DNA of 64,000 nt, from positions 62,001-126,000 of the forward strand of contig JAGOLX010000009.1 in NCBI GenBank assembly GCA_017993835.1, written 5' to 3'. The notes beneath the pieces were generated by a model. The model did no database searches. It was given only the letters and a program-made list of their open reading frames with translations, and was not told the origin of the DNA. This document shows positions 8,285-17,375 of the stretch, piece after piece. Every line of letters starts with the position of its first letter. Positions within the stretch are counted from its first letter, which is position 1. A program made the position numbers and the translations under genes. The DNA comes from Phycisphaerae bacterium. Its GTDB lineage: Bacteria; Planctomycetota; Phycisphaerae; Sedimentisphaerales; Anaerobacaceae.

Positions 8285-8881
8285 ATGAACAGTGTCTACG
8301 ACTTTCGGGTGATGCGTGTGTTGCGCCGGCAATTGGGTCTGACGCTCCATGAGGTGGCCCGTCGGGCCGGGCTGACCTATCCGACGGTTGAAGCCGTGGA
8401 GACGAACAAGACGCAGCCCTCGCTGAAGACCCTGGATGCTGTTGCCGGCGTACTGGGCCTGTCCGCCAGCGATCTGGTTCGGCTGGCGGAACGCCGTCTC
8501 GTGCAGCGGCGCAAGGCCGAACCCACGCACGACGTGCGCACTCGGCACAAGGACACGGGCAGCGAGAACTGCCGCATCGCAGAATTCGACAAGGGCAAGG
8601 TGATCCGGGTGACCGCGATGGCTGGACAGACCGTGCACGTCATGGGATTGCACGAGAATGTACACGAGTTCTGCTATGTGCTCAGCGGCGTTGTGGACCT
8701 TCGCGTGGAGGACAAGACGTACCGTCTGGGCCCGGACGAGACGATCCTCTTCGACGGACTTCTGGACCATTCCTATAACCAGTGCGAGGCGGGGGAGTAC
8801 GTCACCGTCCATATCCCCAAGGACATCCGCGTGATCGAACGGTTGCTGGAAAGCCAGGTGGAATCGGCGAAGACGGAGTGA
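8285..8881 (+). CDS. XRE-family regulator with C-terminal cupin sensor (module 1)
   Basis: 198 residues from ATG 8285, chosen for the GAGAGG eight bases upstream and for agreement with the paralogue's MNSDYDF start. Residues 7-62 are a Cro/CI-type helix-turn-helix (LTLHEVARRAGLTYPTVEAV). Residues 110-180 form a cupin barrel (HVMGLHENVHEFCYVLSG, ILFDGLLDHSY, YVTVHIPKD) with several histidines able to hold a metal or small ligand. HTH-cupin regulators usually sense a small molecule and control an adjacent divergent operon, here cheW - porin - chemoreceptor. A very similar copy lies at 11988-12587. The ligand is unknown. Confidence 0.85.
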   Translation: MNSVYDFRVMRVLRRQLGLTLHEVARRAGLTYPTVEAVETNKTQPSLKTLDAVAGVLGLSASDLVRLAERRLVQRRKAEPTHDVRTRHKDTGSENCRIAEFDKGKVIRVTAMAGQTVHVMGLHENVHEFCYVLSGVVDLRVEDKTYRLGPDETILFDGLLDHSYNQCEAGEYVTVHIPKDIRVIERLLESQVESAKTE

Positions 8882-8920
8882 CGGTCGCCTGGTCCTGAGA
8901 TCCTCGTCGGAATGAATGAA

Positions 8921-8954
8921 GCCAGGCGGGCCATTCGATTCTGACCCGCCTGGC
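8921..8954. terminator. Hairpin between convergent genes
   Basis: A perfect 10-bp inverted repeat (GCCAGGCGGG at 8921-8930 with its complement at 8945-8954) separates the regulator (plus, ending 8881) from the receptor (minus, ending 8983). On the plus strand it is followed by GTCTCTAT, which is only partly U-rich. It probably acts as a bidirectional terminator. Confidence 0.6.
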
Positions 8955-8982
8955 GTCTCTATCCTAAGACTGATCGTGGCCG

Positions 8983-10950
8983 TTACGTGTTGAAGTGGCC
9001 CATTTCCTCATCGTCGCTGAGCGGGATGGCCTTTTCCTTCGCAGGAGTTGCCGACTGCGTTGTCTTCTTTCGAGGCTTTCCCTCTGCGATGCTATGGAAG
9101 ACGTGATCGGATTGCTGGAGTTTCGGCTCCTTGGTCCGTCGCACGGTCTTCTTGGTCTCGGTGCTCCGGGCAGCGCCGCCCACGAGGGAGACCAGATCCG
9201 CGACGACGTCGTTCATCGACTCCGCCTGCGAACTCAGTTCCTCGGAAGCGCTGGCGCTCTCTTCGGCGTTGGCCGCATTCTGCTGGGTGACCTTGTCCAT
9301 CTGAGCGATGGCCGTGTTGACCTGGTCGATCCCCTGGGCCTGCTCCTGGCAGGCGGCAGCGATCTCGCTGACGAGGTCGGTGGTCTTGCCGACGCTCTGG
9401 ACGATCTCCTCGAGGACCTTGCTGACCTCGGTGGCGATGTCCACGCCGTTCTTGGAGTTCTTGACGGATTCCTCGATCATGTTGGCAGTGTCCTTGGCCG
9501 CTTCCGCCGACCGCATGGCGAGATTGCGGACCTCTTCGGCGACCACGGCGAAGCCCTTGCCCGCTTCGCCCGCCCGGGCGGCCTCGACCGCGGCGTTGAG
9601 GGCCAGCAGGTTGGTCTGGAAGGCGATCTCGTCGATGACCTTGATGATCTTGGAGGTCTCGTCGGAGCTCTTCTGGATCTCGTGGATCGCCTCGTTCATC
9701 CGCTGCATGGACTCGGTGCCGGTGTTGGCGGAGGTGCGGGCCTCGGTGGCCAGGGTGTTCGCCTGCTGAGCGTTGTCCGCGTTCTGCTTGGTCATGGAGG
9801 CCATCTCTTCGAGACTGGACGAGGTTTCCTCGAGGCCGGCGGCCTGTTCCGTGGCGCCTTCCGCGAGGGACTGCGACGCGGCAGACACCTGGCTGGAGGC
9901 GGCGGCCACCTGCTCGGAGCCGCTCGTCAGTGCATCGATGATCCGTTTGATGGGCTTGATGATGCTCATGGTGATCAAGACCGCCAGGACGACGCCCAAG
10001 ACGATGCCGGCGATGGCCATGGTGATCATCAGGGTATTGGTCTGGGCAACCGTACTCTCCATCTTGTTCTTCAGAGACGTCTGGAGGCGGTTGATGGTAT
10101 CCACAATCGCCTTGGCGGCGGTTGCCATCTCGGCCAGTGCGGTTTCCCGTGCCACCATTCCATCGTGGTACTGGCGACCTGCGTCATCGTAACTGTTGAT
10201 GTAGCCTGCGATGTTCTGGGCAACGACTTCGACCTTGGCGTCGCCCTTGACCAGAGTCGTCCAGGCCTCCACGCTGGTCTTCACCTTGGCCAGTTGCTTC
10301 TGGTAGTTGGCCCACTGCTCCTCCTTGTTGGTTGCCAGCAGGTAGACGGCACTGACCCGCAGGAGGAGGAACTCCTGGAAGACCTGCTCATCGAGCTGCG
10401 TGCCGATCTTGGTCCATCGGATGATGTCGTCGGCGTTCTTGGCCTCTTCGGCTGCCTTCCTCGCCGGCTCGATAACGTCGGTGATTACTGCGGAGACGGC
10501 CTTCGTCACGTCCCCACCGATTTTGCTCCAACTGGCGAACGCCGTGTCCCTCATCTTACGGGCGTCCTCCTGATGCACGAAAGACGTCAGATAGGGAGGC
10601 ATCTTGCTGCTGGCCTCGGCGACGATCGCCCGGTCGCTGCTGGACAGCCCCTTGGTGTTCTCCAACTCCTGAAGCTTGGCGGTCAAGGCGGTGTAGGCGT
10701 CGTGCCACTTCTCCGCCGCGTTCTTCTCCTCATTGGCGGCCTTCTCGAATCCTTGAATGGTGAAGTCCTTGCGGAGGGATGCGCATTGATTCAGCCCTGC
10801 GAGGCAGTCATTGCCGGCCGTGTTCAGATTGGCATTGGTGGCTACGTTGGTCAGTCCATTCCACCCGACGAGGCCCAGCACGCCGGAGATGACGACCAGA
10901 ACGCCAAACCCTATGCCCATTTTTGTCGCGAGTTTCATTTTCTTGAACAT
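8983..10950 (-). CDS. Methyl-accepting chemotaxis protein with helical-bundle sensor
   Basis: 655 residues. One N-terminal helix ([19 protein letters not shown]) and a second near 310-330 ([20 protein letters not shown]) bracket an all-helical periplasmic region of about 270 residues, longer than a simple four-helix bundle and possibly a helical bimodular (HBM) sensor. Two cysteines occur early in it ([10 protein letters not shown]). The cytoplasmic half matches the receptor at 3835-6027 almost block for block, including [20 protein letters not shown]. It follows the second cheW by 99 bases. Because the sensor halves differ in fold while the signalling halves match, the two receptors look like paralogues that exchanged sensors. 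Confidence 0.92.
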   Translation of the reverse strand: MFKKMKLATKMGIGFGVLVVISGVLGLVGWNGLTNVATNANLNTAGNDCLAGLNQCASLRKDFTIQGFEKAANEEKNAAEKWHDAYTALTAKLQELENTKGLSSSDRAIVAEASSKMPPYLTSFVHQEDARKMRDTAFASWSKIGGDVTKAVSAVITDVIEPARKAAEEAKNADDIIRWTKIGTQLDEQVFQEFLLLRVSAVYLLATNKEEQWANYQKQLAKVKTSVEAWTTLVKGDAKVEVVAQNIAGYINSYDDAGRQYHDGMVARETALAEMATAAKAIVDTINRLQTSLKNKMESTVAQTNTLMITMAIAGIVLGVVLAVLITMSIIKPIKRIIDALTSGSEQVAAASSQVSAASQSLAEGATEQAAGLEETSSSLEEMASMTKQNADNAQQANTLATEARTSANTGTESMQRMNEAIHEIQKSSDETSKIIKVIDEIAFQTNLLALNAAVEAARAGEAGKGFAVVAEEVRNLAMRSAEAAKDTANMIEESVKNSKNGVDIATEVSKVLEEIVQSVGKTTDLVSEIAAACQEQAQGIDQVNTAIAQMDKVTQQNAANAEESASASEELSSQAESMNDVVADLVSLVGGAARSTETKKTVRRTKEPKLQQSDHVFHSIAEGKPRKKTTQSATPAKEKAIPLSDDEEMGHFNT

Positions 10951-11049
10951 CTCTGTTCTCCTTGTATCTATTCTGTGAAGTCTTGCGGCCTACAGTAGCC
11001 TTGTCCTTGTGTCCCAGGCAAAGGGGTTGCCCGATGCCCGGGGGATTGG

Positions 11050-11541
11050 TCAGGATGTGGTGTCGCAGAAGGCGGCCAGATCGGTTCCGCCCAGGACGCG
11101 GTCGATGTCCAGCAGGATCTTGACGGAATCGCCGATCTTGCCCATGCCGAGGATGCAATCCGTGTTGACGCCCGAGCCGAAGTTCGGGGAGTCCTCGATG
11201 TTCTCATCGAGGACGTCCAGGACGTCGCGGACGCGGTCCACGACGATGCCGGTGTTGCACTTGCCGCTTCCCTGGCGGGTCTCCACGACAATGATACAGG
11301 TTTCGGAGGTCGTCTCGGTGCTGTCCATGACGAACTTGGCCCGCAGGTCGACGACAGGGATGACCTGTCCTCGGAGGTTGATGACGCCTTTGACATACCC
11401 CGGCGTCTGGGGAACCGCCGTGATGGGCATGTACCCGATGATCTCACGGACCTTGAGGATTTCCAGACCGAACTCCTCATGGCCCAGCGCGAACGTCAGG
11501 TACTTTCCGGCGGCTGCGCGCGTTCTTTCCACGGTCTGCAT
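11050..11541 (-). CDS. cheW: CheW-type chemotaxis coupling protein (module 2)
   Basis: 163 residues, a full CheW domain: YLTFALGHEEFGLEILKVRE, GVINLRGQVIPVVDLRAKF, SVKILLDIDRVLGG. It is highly similar to the cheW at 7382-7942 but lacks that protein's Ser/Thr-rich tail. It is divergent from the second XRE-cupin regulator (11988) and upstream of the helical-sensor receptor. A porin gene, present in module 1, is absent here. Confidence 0.95.
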   Translation of the reverse strand: MQTVERTRAAAGKYLTFALGHEEFGLEILKVREIIGYMPITAVPQTPGYVKGVINLRGQVIPVVDLRAKFVMDSTETTSETCIIVVETRQGSGKCNTGIVVDRVRDVLDVLDENIEDSPNFGSGVNTDCILGMGKIGDSVKILLDIDRVLGGTDLAAFCDTTS

Positions 11542-11987
11542 GTTTGATCCCTTTCACCATCACAAAGATGACATCTGTCCACGATGGACGAGTCCCGCGC
11601 GATGCGGAACAGGCGGGTCGACCGCCCGAGCGTGTTTCCACCCCACTGAGAGATGTGCCCATCCTTGGGTCTACTGCGATCCCATCCCCTGCTCTCTCTT
11701 GACTCGCGATTGCCACGCTGTCATTTACTGCACGCATAACATCGTTCTGTCTGAGGCCCCGGTTTCAGTCGGACGGACCGAGAAGATGGAACGGGAGGTA
11801 TGCCGCCGCTGGGTTAGGAACGCCGCCGGTGGCGTTTTTGCATGCGGAAATGAGGGTGTGTGTGCCGATAAATAAAAAAGTCTTTACAGAGAGGCCGATC
11901 TTGTGTTTTACTAGATACGGGCCGAGTCAGGCCCGATAACTCGACGAATGGGGCGGCCACCCCGAGGTGCTTGGGAAGGAACTTGTG
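11542..11987 (+). other. Divergent control region of module 2
   Basis: 446 bases with no convincing gene. It contains the shared 10-mer ATTGCCACGC (11709-11718) also found in the module 1 control region, a plus-strand terminator-like hairpin near 11819-11839, and a weak plus-strand promoter candidate (TTTACA near 11892, then TTTACT 18 bases on) upstream of the regulator. A five-codon ORF with a GGGAGG ribosome site (ATG near 11800) ends just before the hairpin, an arrangement seen in attenuators. Confidence 0.35.
11819..11839 (+). terminator. Short terminator-like hairpin inside the module 2 leader
   Basis: AACGCC and GGCGTT pair around a 6-base loop, followed by a run of Ts on the plus strand. 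No gene ends just upstream, so it would end a short leader or small RNA about 150 bases before the regulator's start. Confidence 0.4.
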
Positions 11988-12587
11988 GTGAACAGCGACT
12001 ACGACTTTCGGATCATTCGCGTCCTGCGGCGGCGACTGAACCTCACGTTGCAGGGACTGTCCGGCCGTGCCGGACTGACATATCCGACGGTCGAATCCGT
12101 GGAGACGAACAAGACAATGCCGTCCCTCAAGACCCTGGACGCCTTGGCCGGCGCGCTCCAGATCTCCACCAGTGACCTGTTGGGACTCTCCGAACGACGC
12201 CTGGTCCAGCGGCGTAAGGCCCAGGTCGAGGAGCGCAACCATGCAACGCGGTCCGACAAGGGACTGGAGCGGTGCAAAGTCGCCCGGTATGACAAGGGTA
12301 AACTGATTCGCGTCGCGGCCCTGGCGGGCGATCACGTTCACGTCATGGGGTTGCACGAAGACATTCACGAGTTTTGCTATGTCCTGAGCGGAGGCGTGGA
12401 CCTCCGCATCGAAGACAGAACCTTTCGGCTCAATCCGGACGATACGATCCTGTTCGACGGGCTTCTCGACCACTCCTACACCCAAGTCGAGGCCGGCGAG
12501 TACGTCACCGTGCATATCCCCAAGGACATCCGCATCATCGAGAGACTGCTGGAGGCCAAAGGGGAGGATTCCGGCGAGGACGCGTAA
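11988..12587 (+). CDS. XRE-family regulator with C-terminal cupin sensor (module 2)
   Basis: 199 residues from GTG 11988; AAGGAAC precedes it and the resulting MNSDYDFRIIRVLRR start aligns with the paralogue at 8285. Residues 7-62 are the helix-turn-helix (GLTYPTVESVETNKTMPSLK), and residues 110-180 the cupin (HVMGLHEDIHEFCYVLSGG, ILFDGLLDHSYTQ, HIPKDIRIIERLL). It is divergent from cheW2 - receptor and is probably their regulator. Similarity to the first copy extends through the whole cupin, so both may sense the same or related ligands. Confidence 0.85.
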   Translation: MNSDYDFRIIRVLRRRLNLTLQGLSGRAGLTYPTVESVETNKTMPSLKTLDALAGALQISTSDLLGLSERRLVQRRKAQVEERNHATRSDKGLERCKVARYDKGKLIRVAALAGDHVHVMGLHEDIHEFCYVLSGGVDLRIEDRTFRLNPDDTILFDGLLDHSYTQVEAGEYVTVHIPKDIRIIERLLEAKGEDSGEDA

Positions 12588-12618
12588 CCTCGACCCCGGG
12601 GGACGGGCTCGGCGGTTC

Positions 12619-13836
12619 TCAATGCGACGGCGCGTGCTCCGCACAGTCCGAGGCTGCCGGAAACCAATGCTTGGTCCTCAGGCAGATCCGCACCAGCATG
12701 AGCATCACGGGCACTTCGATGAGCACGCCGACCACGGTAGCCAGGGCAGCCCCGCTCGATAGGCCGAACAGGATCGTCGCAGTGGCGATGGCGACCTCGA
12801 AGTGGTTGGATGCTCCGATCATCGCGGACGGTGCGGCATCCTCGTAGGACAGCTTGAGTGCCTTCGACAGCACATAGCCCAGGCCGAAGATCAGCATCGT
12901 CTGGAGGAACAGCGGAATCGCGATCCAGAGGATCGTCAGGGGATCATTGAGAAGGGTCTGGCCTTTGAAAGAGAACAACAGGACCAGGGTTGCCAGCAGG
13001 GCGCAGATCGTGATGGGCGTCAGAATGTGCAGGAATCGCTCGCGGAACCACGCCTCGCCCCTGGCCGCAACGATCCATCTGCGCGAGAAGAAGCCGGCCA
13101 CCAGCGGCAGTGCCACATAGATTGCGATGGATAGCAGCAGTGCCTGCCAGGGGACGGGGAGCTTCCCGACGCCCAGGAGAAACCCGCCCAGCGGCCCATA
13201 GAGGAACAGCATGGTTAGCGAGTTGATCGCGACCATGACGAGCGTGTGTGCGTCGTTGCCCCGGGCCAGGTAGCCCCAGACCAGGACCATGGCGGTGCAG
13301 GGGGCGACGCCCAGCAGGATGCAGCCGGCCAGATAGCTGCGCCACAGGGGGACCTGGAGCATCCTGATACCTCCGTTGTCGACGACGGTGCCCACGCCGT
13401 AGGTTGCCCCGACCTGCAGGTCCATACCGAAGGGCATTTTGACCAAGTCCACAGCGTCCGGCCCGATGAGCCCGTGGAACACGGTGCCCAGGAAGAACAC
13501 CGCGATGGCGTACATTGTGAACGGCTTGATGGCCCAGTTGACGAACAGAGTCAGGCCGACCGGTTTGATGCTCTTGCCCGCTCTCAGCACGTTCGCGAAG
13601 TCGATCTTGACCATGATGGGATACATCATGAAGAACAGGCATGCCGCGATGGGGATCGACACGACCGGTGCGCCGCCGACGTAGATTGCCATGGCATCCA
13701 GTGACTTCGCGATTCCGGGAGCAGCCTTGCCAAGCCCGATGCCTGCGATGATGCTCATCGCGACCCATATCGTCAGATACCGTTCGAAAAAGCCGAGGCC
13801 TTTGGCGCGTGGCGCGACGGCAGTCTGTGCGGTCAT
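12619..13836 (-). CDS. acr3: ACR3-type arsenite efflux permease
   Basis: 405 residues with about ten membrane helices. Diagnostic ACR3 residues are present: the cysteine of [14 protein letters not shown] near residue 180 that is required for arsenite transport, and the glutamate of [13 protein letters not shown]. It exports As(III) from the cytoplasm using the proton-motive force. A loop of some 30-40 residues (around [14 protein letters not shown] and [14 protein letters not shown]) is inserted before the conserved cysteine helix, making it longer than a typical ACR3. It starts one base after the arsM stop and ends the operon arsR - arsC - arsM - acr3. Confidence 0.95.
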   Translation of the reverse strand: MTAQTAVAPRAKGLGFFERYLTIWVAMSIIAGIGLGKAAPGIAKSLDAMAIYVGGAPVVSIPIAACLFFMMYPIMVKIDFANVLRAGKSIKPVGLTLFVNWAIKPFTMYAIAVFFLGTVFHGLIGPDAVDLVKMPFGMDLQVGATYGVGTVVDNGGIRMLQVPLWRSYLAGCILLGVAPCTAMVLVWGYLARGNDAHTLVMVAINSLTMLFLYGPLGGFLLGVGKLPVPWQALLLSIAIYVALPLVAGFFSRRWIVAARGEAWFRERFLHILTPITICALLATLVLLFSFKGQTLLNDPLTILWIAIPLFLQTMLIFGLGYVLSKALKLSYEDAAPSAMIGASNHFEVAIATATILFGLSSGAALATVVGVLIEVPVMLMLVRICLRTKHWFPAASDCAEHAPSH

Positions 13837-13837
13837 A

Positions 13838-14992
13838 TCATCGTGCCCTTTCCTGTGTGTCTGTAGCCGATTTCCCCCGTGTTCCGCAGCATGTGCCCGC
13901 CGGAGGGACGCATCCGTCGTCGGGCGAAGCGGTGCATCCCAGAAGTTTGTTCGCCAGATCCAGCACGGCGCGAGCGGGCGCCTCTTTCACCTTCTGCGCC
14001 ATGGTCACGGCACAGGCCATATCCTCCTGCGAGACGCCGAGCTTGCGGGCCTGCGTGGAATGGTATTTGAAACAGCCCTCGCAGTTGGCTGCGATGGCCG
14101 CCCCGATGGCGACCAGTTCGCCGACCGCTGGCGTGTACAGTGACCCACCCGTCCCCGATGTCTGTCCGGCCTTCTTCCTGGCTGTGACTTCGAGGCTGGT
14201 GATGTAGTCGTTCGCCCTTGATCCCTGGGGCAGATGTTCGATGATCTTGCGGTAGAGCGGATCGTTCCAGTCGACCATGCCGTCCACATACCCCGGCTTA
14301 GGCGTCAGTACGATGTCCGCCAGACCGGCCGATTCGGCCATTTGGCGGGTCTCGTCCACGTGTACCGCTCCGGCGATGCAGCCGACGAGCGCCTCGACCA
14401 TCTCCCGGACTCCCTCGGGGAGGGGCTTGAGCAATGCCAGATCGGAGACCGCGACTCGCCCGCCCGGTTTCAGGACACGGGCGATTTCCCGCCAGACCTG
14501 ATCCTTCTGGGGGGAGAGATTGATCACGCAATTGGAGATCACCACGTCGATGCTGTTGTCCGCGACGGGCAGGTGTTCGATCTCGCCCAGGCGAAACTCA
14601 ACGTTGTTCAGGCCCGTCCTGCGGGAGAAGGCGGCAATGCTGCTGCGGGCCTTGGCCAACATCTCCGCCGTCATGTCGACGCCGATGATTCGGCCGGTAG
14701 GGCCGACCTTGGGCGCGGCGATGAAGGCGTCGAATCCGGCCCCGCTGCCCAGGTCCAGCACGACCTGTCCTGTTTCCAGGCCCGCCAGAGCGGTCGGGTT
14801 CCCGCAGGACAGACCCAGGTTCGCGCCTTCCGGAAGGGCCTCCAGATCCTGTTGAGCATACCCGATCGCCTGTGCGAGTTGCGAGGGATTGGCGGCGCCG
14901 CAGCAACCTCCGCCGCAACCCTTGGCGATCTTCGCGTATCCTTCCCGAACCGACTCACGGATGCCTTCGCTCGATTCCGAATTCCCTGTCAT
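13838..14992 (-). CDS. arsM: Arsenite methyltransferase ArsM fused to a CMD domain
   Basis: 384 residues. Residues 15-265 are ArsM: an SAM-binding [12 protein letters not shown] loop and the three conserved arsenic-binding cysteines at about 63 (LSCGNPT), 155 ([10 protein letters not shown]) and 205 (VGCIAGA). It methylates As(III) with SAM and reductant. Residues 280-345 are a carboxymuconolactone decarboxylase/AhpD-like domain with the redox motif C304-x2-C307 (NCEGCFKYH). The tail adds Cys at about 343, 351, 358 and 359. An early cysteine cluster (GCGGGCCG) lies at 25-32. The AhpD-like half may supply thiol reduction for methylation; this is inference. It lies between arsC and acr3. Confidence 0.93.
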   Translation of the reverse strand: MTGNSESSEGIRESVREGYAKIAKGCGGGCCGAANPSQLAQAIGYAQQDLEALPEGANLGLSCGNPTALAGLETGQVVLDLGSGAGFDAFIAAPKVGPTGRIIGVDMTAEMLAKARSSIAAFSRRTGLNNVEFRLGEIEHLPVADNSIDVVISNCVINLSPQKDQVWREIARVLKPGGRVAVSDLALLKPLPEGVREMVEALVGCIAGAVHVDETRQMAESAGLADIVLTPKPGYVDGMVDWNDPLYRKIIEHLPQGSRANDYITSLEVTARKKAGQTSGTGGSLYTPAVGELVAIGAAIAANCEGCFKYHSTQARKLGVSQEDMACAVTMAQKVKEAPARAVLDLANKLLGCTASPDDGCVPPAGTCCGTRGKSATDTQERAR

Positions 14993-15018
14993 CGCAGATT
15001 CTCCAGCAGATTACGTAT

Positions 15019-15462
15019 TTATGTCTTGAGACAATCCGGCAGGGACTCGACGAATCGCCGAATCTCATCGCGGACTCTCCGGTAGCAGCCCAGTGCTTCC
15101 TGTTCGCTTCTCGCCTGCCTCGCCAGTCTTGGCGGATCGTCGAAACCGACATGCACGACCTTTGTCCTGCCCGGAAACAGGGGACAGGATTCACGGGCGT
15201 TGTCGCAGACGGTCACGACATAATCGAAGGGAATGTCCCTGATCTCGTCCACGTGCTTGGACCGCTGGGCGGAGATATCCACGCCGGACTCAGCCATTAC
15301 TGTTACGGCGTTCGGATTGAGTCCGTGTGTCTCGATGCCCGCGGAATATGGCTCGATCACATTCCCCTTCAGGTATCGAGCCCAGCCCTCGGCCATCTGG
15401 CTCCGACACGAGTTGCCCGTACACAGAAACAGCACCTTCAGCTTCTGCACTGCTTCCGGCAT
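15019..15462 (-). CDS. arsC: Arsenate reductase, low-molecular-weight phosphatase type
   Basis: 147 residues from ATG 15462. The phosphatase loop C14-T-G-N-S-C-R20 binds arsenate, and the redox cysteines C86 and C93 (TVCDNARESCPLFPG) complete the thioredoxin-linked catalytic triad. It reduces As(V) to As(III) for methylation by ArsM or export by ACR3. The start lies 25 bases inside the 3' end of arsR, with GGAG just upstream of the ATG, so the two are translationally coupled. Confidence 0.95.
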   Translation of the reverse strand: MPEAVQKLKVLFLCTGNSCRSQMAEGWARYLKGNVIEPYSAGIETHGLNPNAVTVMAESGVDISAQRSKHVDEIRDIPFDYVVTVCDNARESCPLFPGRTKVVHVGFDDPPRLARQARSEQEALGCYRRVRDEIRRFVESLPDCLKT

Positions 15463-15803
15463 ATCTCCTCCGGGTCCATCGCGAGAACCATCTTCAGTCT
15501 CTTCTGATCCTGGGTTGTCTGGGGCGAATCGGCAAGGTAGCGTTGAACCCACCTCACGGCCTCCCTGACGGCTTTGGGCGCGTCCCGGCCGGGAAGTCGA
15601 TAGTACATCCACCGCCCGTCCTTGCGGCCTTCGACGAGCCGTGCCTGTCGCAGGATGGCCATGTGCTTGGACACGGTCGAAGGGGCCAATTCGAGCAGCT
15701 CGACGATCTGGCAGACGCACAACTCGCCGCCCGCCAGTGCCGTCAGAACCCGCAGCCGATTCCCGTCGGCCATCGCCTTGGCTATCTGCAGAATCTCACG
15801 CAT
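15438..15803 (-). CDS. arsR: ArsR-family arsenic repressor (operon 1)
   Basis: 121 residues, winged helix (APSTVSKHMAILRQARLV). The metal-binding helix reads ELCVCQIVELL, with Cys29 and Cys31 as in classical ArsR As(III) sites. Two further cysteines sit at the C-terminus (ICRKQCRS). It should repress its own operon (arsR - arsC - arsM - acr3) until As(III) binds. A promoter and palindromic operator lie directly upstream. Confidence 0.93.
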   Translation of the reverse strand: MREILQIAKAMADGNRLRVLTALAGGELCVCQIVELLELAPSTVSKHMAILRQARLVEGRKDGRWMYYRLPGRDAPKAVREAVRWVQRYLADSPQTTQDQKRLKMVLAMDPEEICRKQCRS

Positions 15804-15812
15804 ATTTACCTA

Positions 15813-15861
15813 TCATATTTCGCCATATGACGAATTATAGCTACGACTTCCTACGAGTCAA
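15813..15861 (-). promoter_or_regulatory. arsR operon 1 promoter and operator
   Basis: On the minus strand TTGACT (15856-15861) and TATAAT (15834-15839) are 16 bases apart. Immediately downstream the palindrome TCATAT-N6-ATATGA (15813-15830) covers the probable start of transcription, a good position for ArsR repression. Confidence 0.75.
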
Positions 15862-15950
15862 CGGAAGAGATGTTCGACACGGCACACCAGTCCCCGTGTC
15901 CGCCGATGGCGAGATCCTCATCCGTCTCAACAGGAACCGAGGCCGGACCT

Positions 15951-16619
15951 CTATGTCGTCCTGGTGGCGAGCTTCAGAGCGACTTCCGCGATGTGTCGGC
16001 CGAGGTTCTTGGCGGTGTTGATCCCGAATTCGTCCTTGCTGATATCGTCGTTCGTGTTGATGAGCGTGGCCCCGAAGTGACTGGTGGGCCGGCCGTCGCC
16101 GACGACGATCATGTTCTGGCCCATCAGGGATGCCTGGACGGACTGAAGGGTCAGCTCCTGGCCGCCGTTGCGTCCGGCGCCCACCGCGACGACCCCGCCC
16201 ACCTTACCGGACAGGGCGAACTCCTTCTGGCGGAAGACCATCCAGTGGTCGAGGAACGCTTTGCACAGGGAGCTCATGTTCCCGAAGTAGACAGGCGTCC
16301 CGACCACGATGGCCGCCACGTCCGGACTGGAAAGGACGGGGATGAGTTCGACGAAACCTCCCTGAACGGCCTTGGGATCGGCGGGGTCGTAGACGCCGAT
16401 ATTGCGGCCTGCCAGCTCGATCAACTCCGTCGCGATGGCCGGGTTGACTGCCTTGGCGGCTTCCAGGCAGATGCCTAGTGCGGCCGCCGTGGTCTTGCCC
16501 TTGCGCGGGCTGCACGACACGCCGATGATCTTGACGGTCTTCCCGGCTCCAGCCGCGGCGGCGGTCGATGTGGTTGCCCCTGCGGCAACAGCAGTGGTCA
16601 GAAATTCCCTTCGATTCAT
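15951..16619 (-). CDS. Tat-exported flavodoxin-like FMN reductase
   Basis: 222 residues from ATG 16619 (AAGGAG eight bases upstream). The N-terminus is a twin-arginine type signal (NRREFLTTAVAAGATTS). The mature part is a flavodoxin-like NADPH-dependent FMN reductase or iron-sulfur-flavoprotein relative: IIGVSCSPRKGKTTAAA binds the FMN phosphate, then VVGTPVYFGNMSSLCKAFLD and VAVGAGRNGGQELTLQSV. No four-cysteine cluster motif is seen, so it is probably a plain flavoprotein. Export of an FMN protein suggests a redox role on the outer face of the cytoplasmic membrane. It is the last gene of the second arsenic unit, 54 bases after ccdA. Confidence 0.8.
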   Translation of the reverse strand: MNRREFLTTAVAAGATTSTAAAAGAGKTVKIIGVSCSPRKGKTTAAALGICLEAAKAVNPAIATELIELAGRNIGVYDPADPKAVQGGFVELIPVLSSPDVAAIVVGTPVYFGNMSSLCKAFLDHWMVFRQKEFALSGKVGGVVAVGAGRNGGQELTLQSVQASLMGQNMIVVGDGRPTSHFGATLINTNDDISKDEFGINTAKNLGRHIAEVALKLATRTT

Positions 16620-16673
16620 TCTCTGCACTCCTTCATCTGACGTAATAATGTGGATGTCTTGACATGTCCCGTC

Positions 16674-17372
16674 TCACTGTGCGACGTAGATCAGGTACAG
16701 TCCCCCCAGCAGGACCAGAACGCCGCAGACTCGCTTGACTATAACGGCGCCCTTGGATTGTTCGTTCCAGTTCATGTACTTCTGGACCCAGCCGGTGGAG
16801 GTGCCCGCGACCACGATCACCGAGCAGTGGCCCACGCCGTAGACCAGCAACAGCAGGGTCCCATACACCGCGTGGGTCGAGGCCAGCTTGAAGGTTACGC
16901 CCAGCATGGGGGCCATGTAGGCGAAGGTGCACGGGCCGATCGCGATCCCGAACACCAGGCCCAGGACCAGTGCCGCGAGCAGGCCTTTGCGTTTCATGCC
17001 GACCTGGCCCGGGCCGGACCAGGGCGTCGGGATCACGTCAAGCAGGTGCAGGCCGACGAGAAAGAAGATGATCGCGACGAAGTAGTTGCCGTAGGGTCCC
17101 ACGTCGCCCAGTATCCGGCCCGCGGCGGCCGTGATCGCGCCAATCAGGGCGATGGTGACCAAGATGCCCCCTGCGAAGAGAACCGAGATGGCGAACGCCC
17201 TTCGCGTGGACATCCGGCCCTGTTTGTCGATGAAGCCCACGATCAAAGGGATACTCGCCAGGTGGCACGGGCTCAGCAGGACGCTGAGGATGCCCCAGAC
17301 CAACGCAGCGGTCAGGGCGATTGCCGGCGTACCCTCAATCGCATGCGTCAAAGCCGTGAACAGCCTGTCCAT
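16674..17372 (-). CDS. ccdA: CcdA/DsbD-type transmembrane thiol electron carrier
   Basis: 232 residues, six helices. The paired cysteines of CcdA are both visible, C36 in VLLSPCHLASIPLI and one in AIGPCTFAYMAP. CcdA moves electrons from cytoplasmic thioredoxin across the membrane to exported thioredoxin-fold proteins. Two such proteins are encoded immediately upstream (17376-18308 and 18341-19609), the first only three bases away, so these are its likely partners. The arsenic-linked neighbourhood argues against a dedicated cytochrome c role. Confidence 0.9.
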   Translation of the reverse strand: MDRLFTALTHAIEGTPAIALTAALVWGILSVLLSPCHLASIPLIVGFIDKQGRMSTRRAFAISVLFAGGILVTIALIGAITAAAGRILGDVGPYGNYFVAIIFFLVGLHLLDVIPTPWSGPGQVGMKRKGLLAALVLGLVFGIAIGPCTFAYMAPMLGVTFKLASTHAVYGTLLLLVYGVGHCSVIVVAGTSTGWVQKYMNWNEQSKGAVIVKRVCGVLVLLGGLYLIYVAQ

Positions 17373-17375
17373 GTC

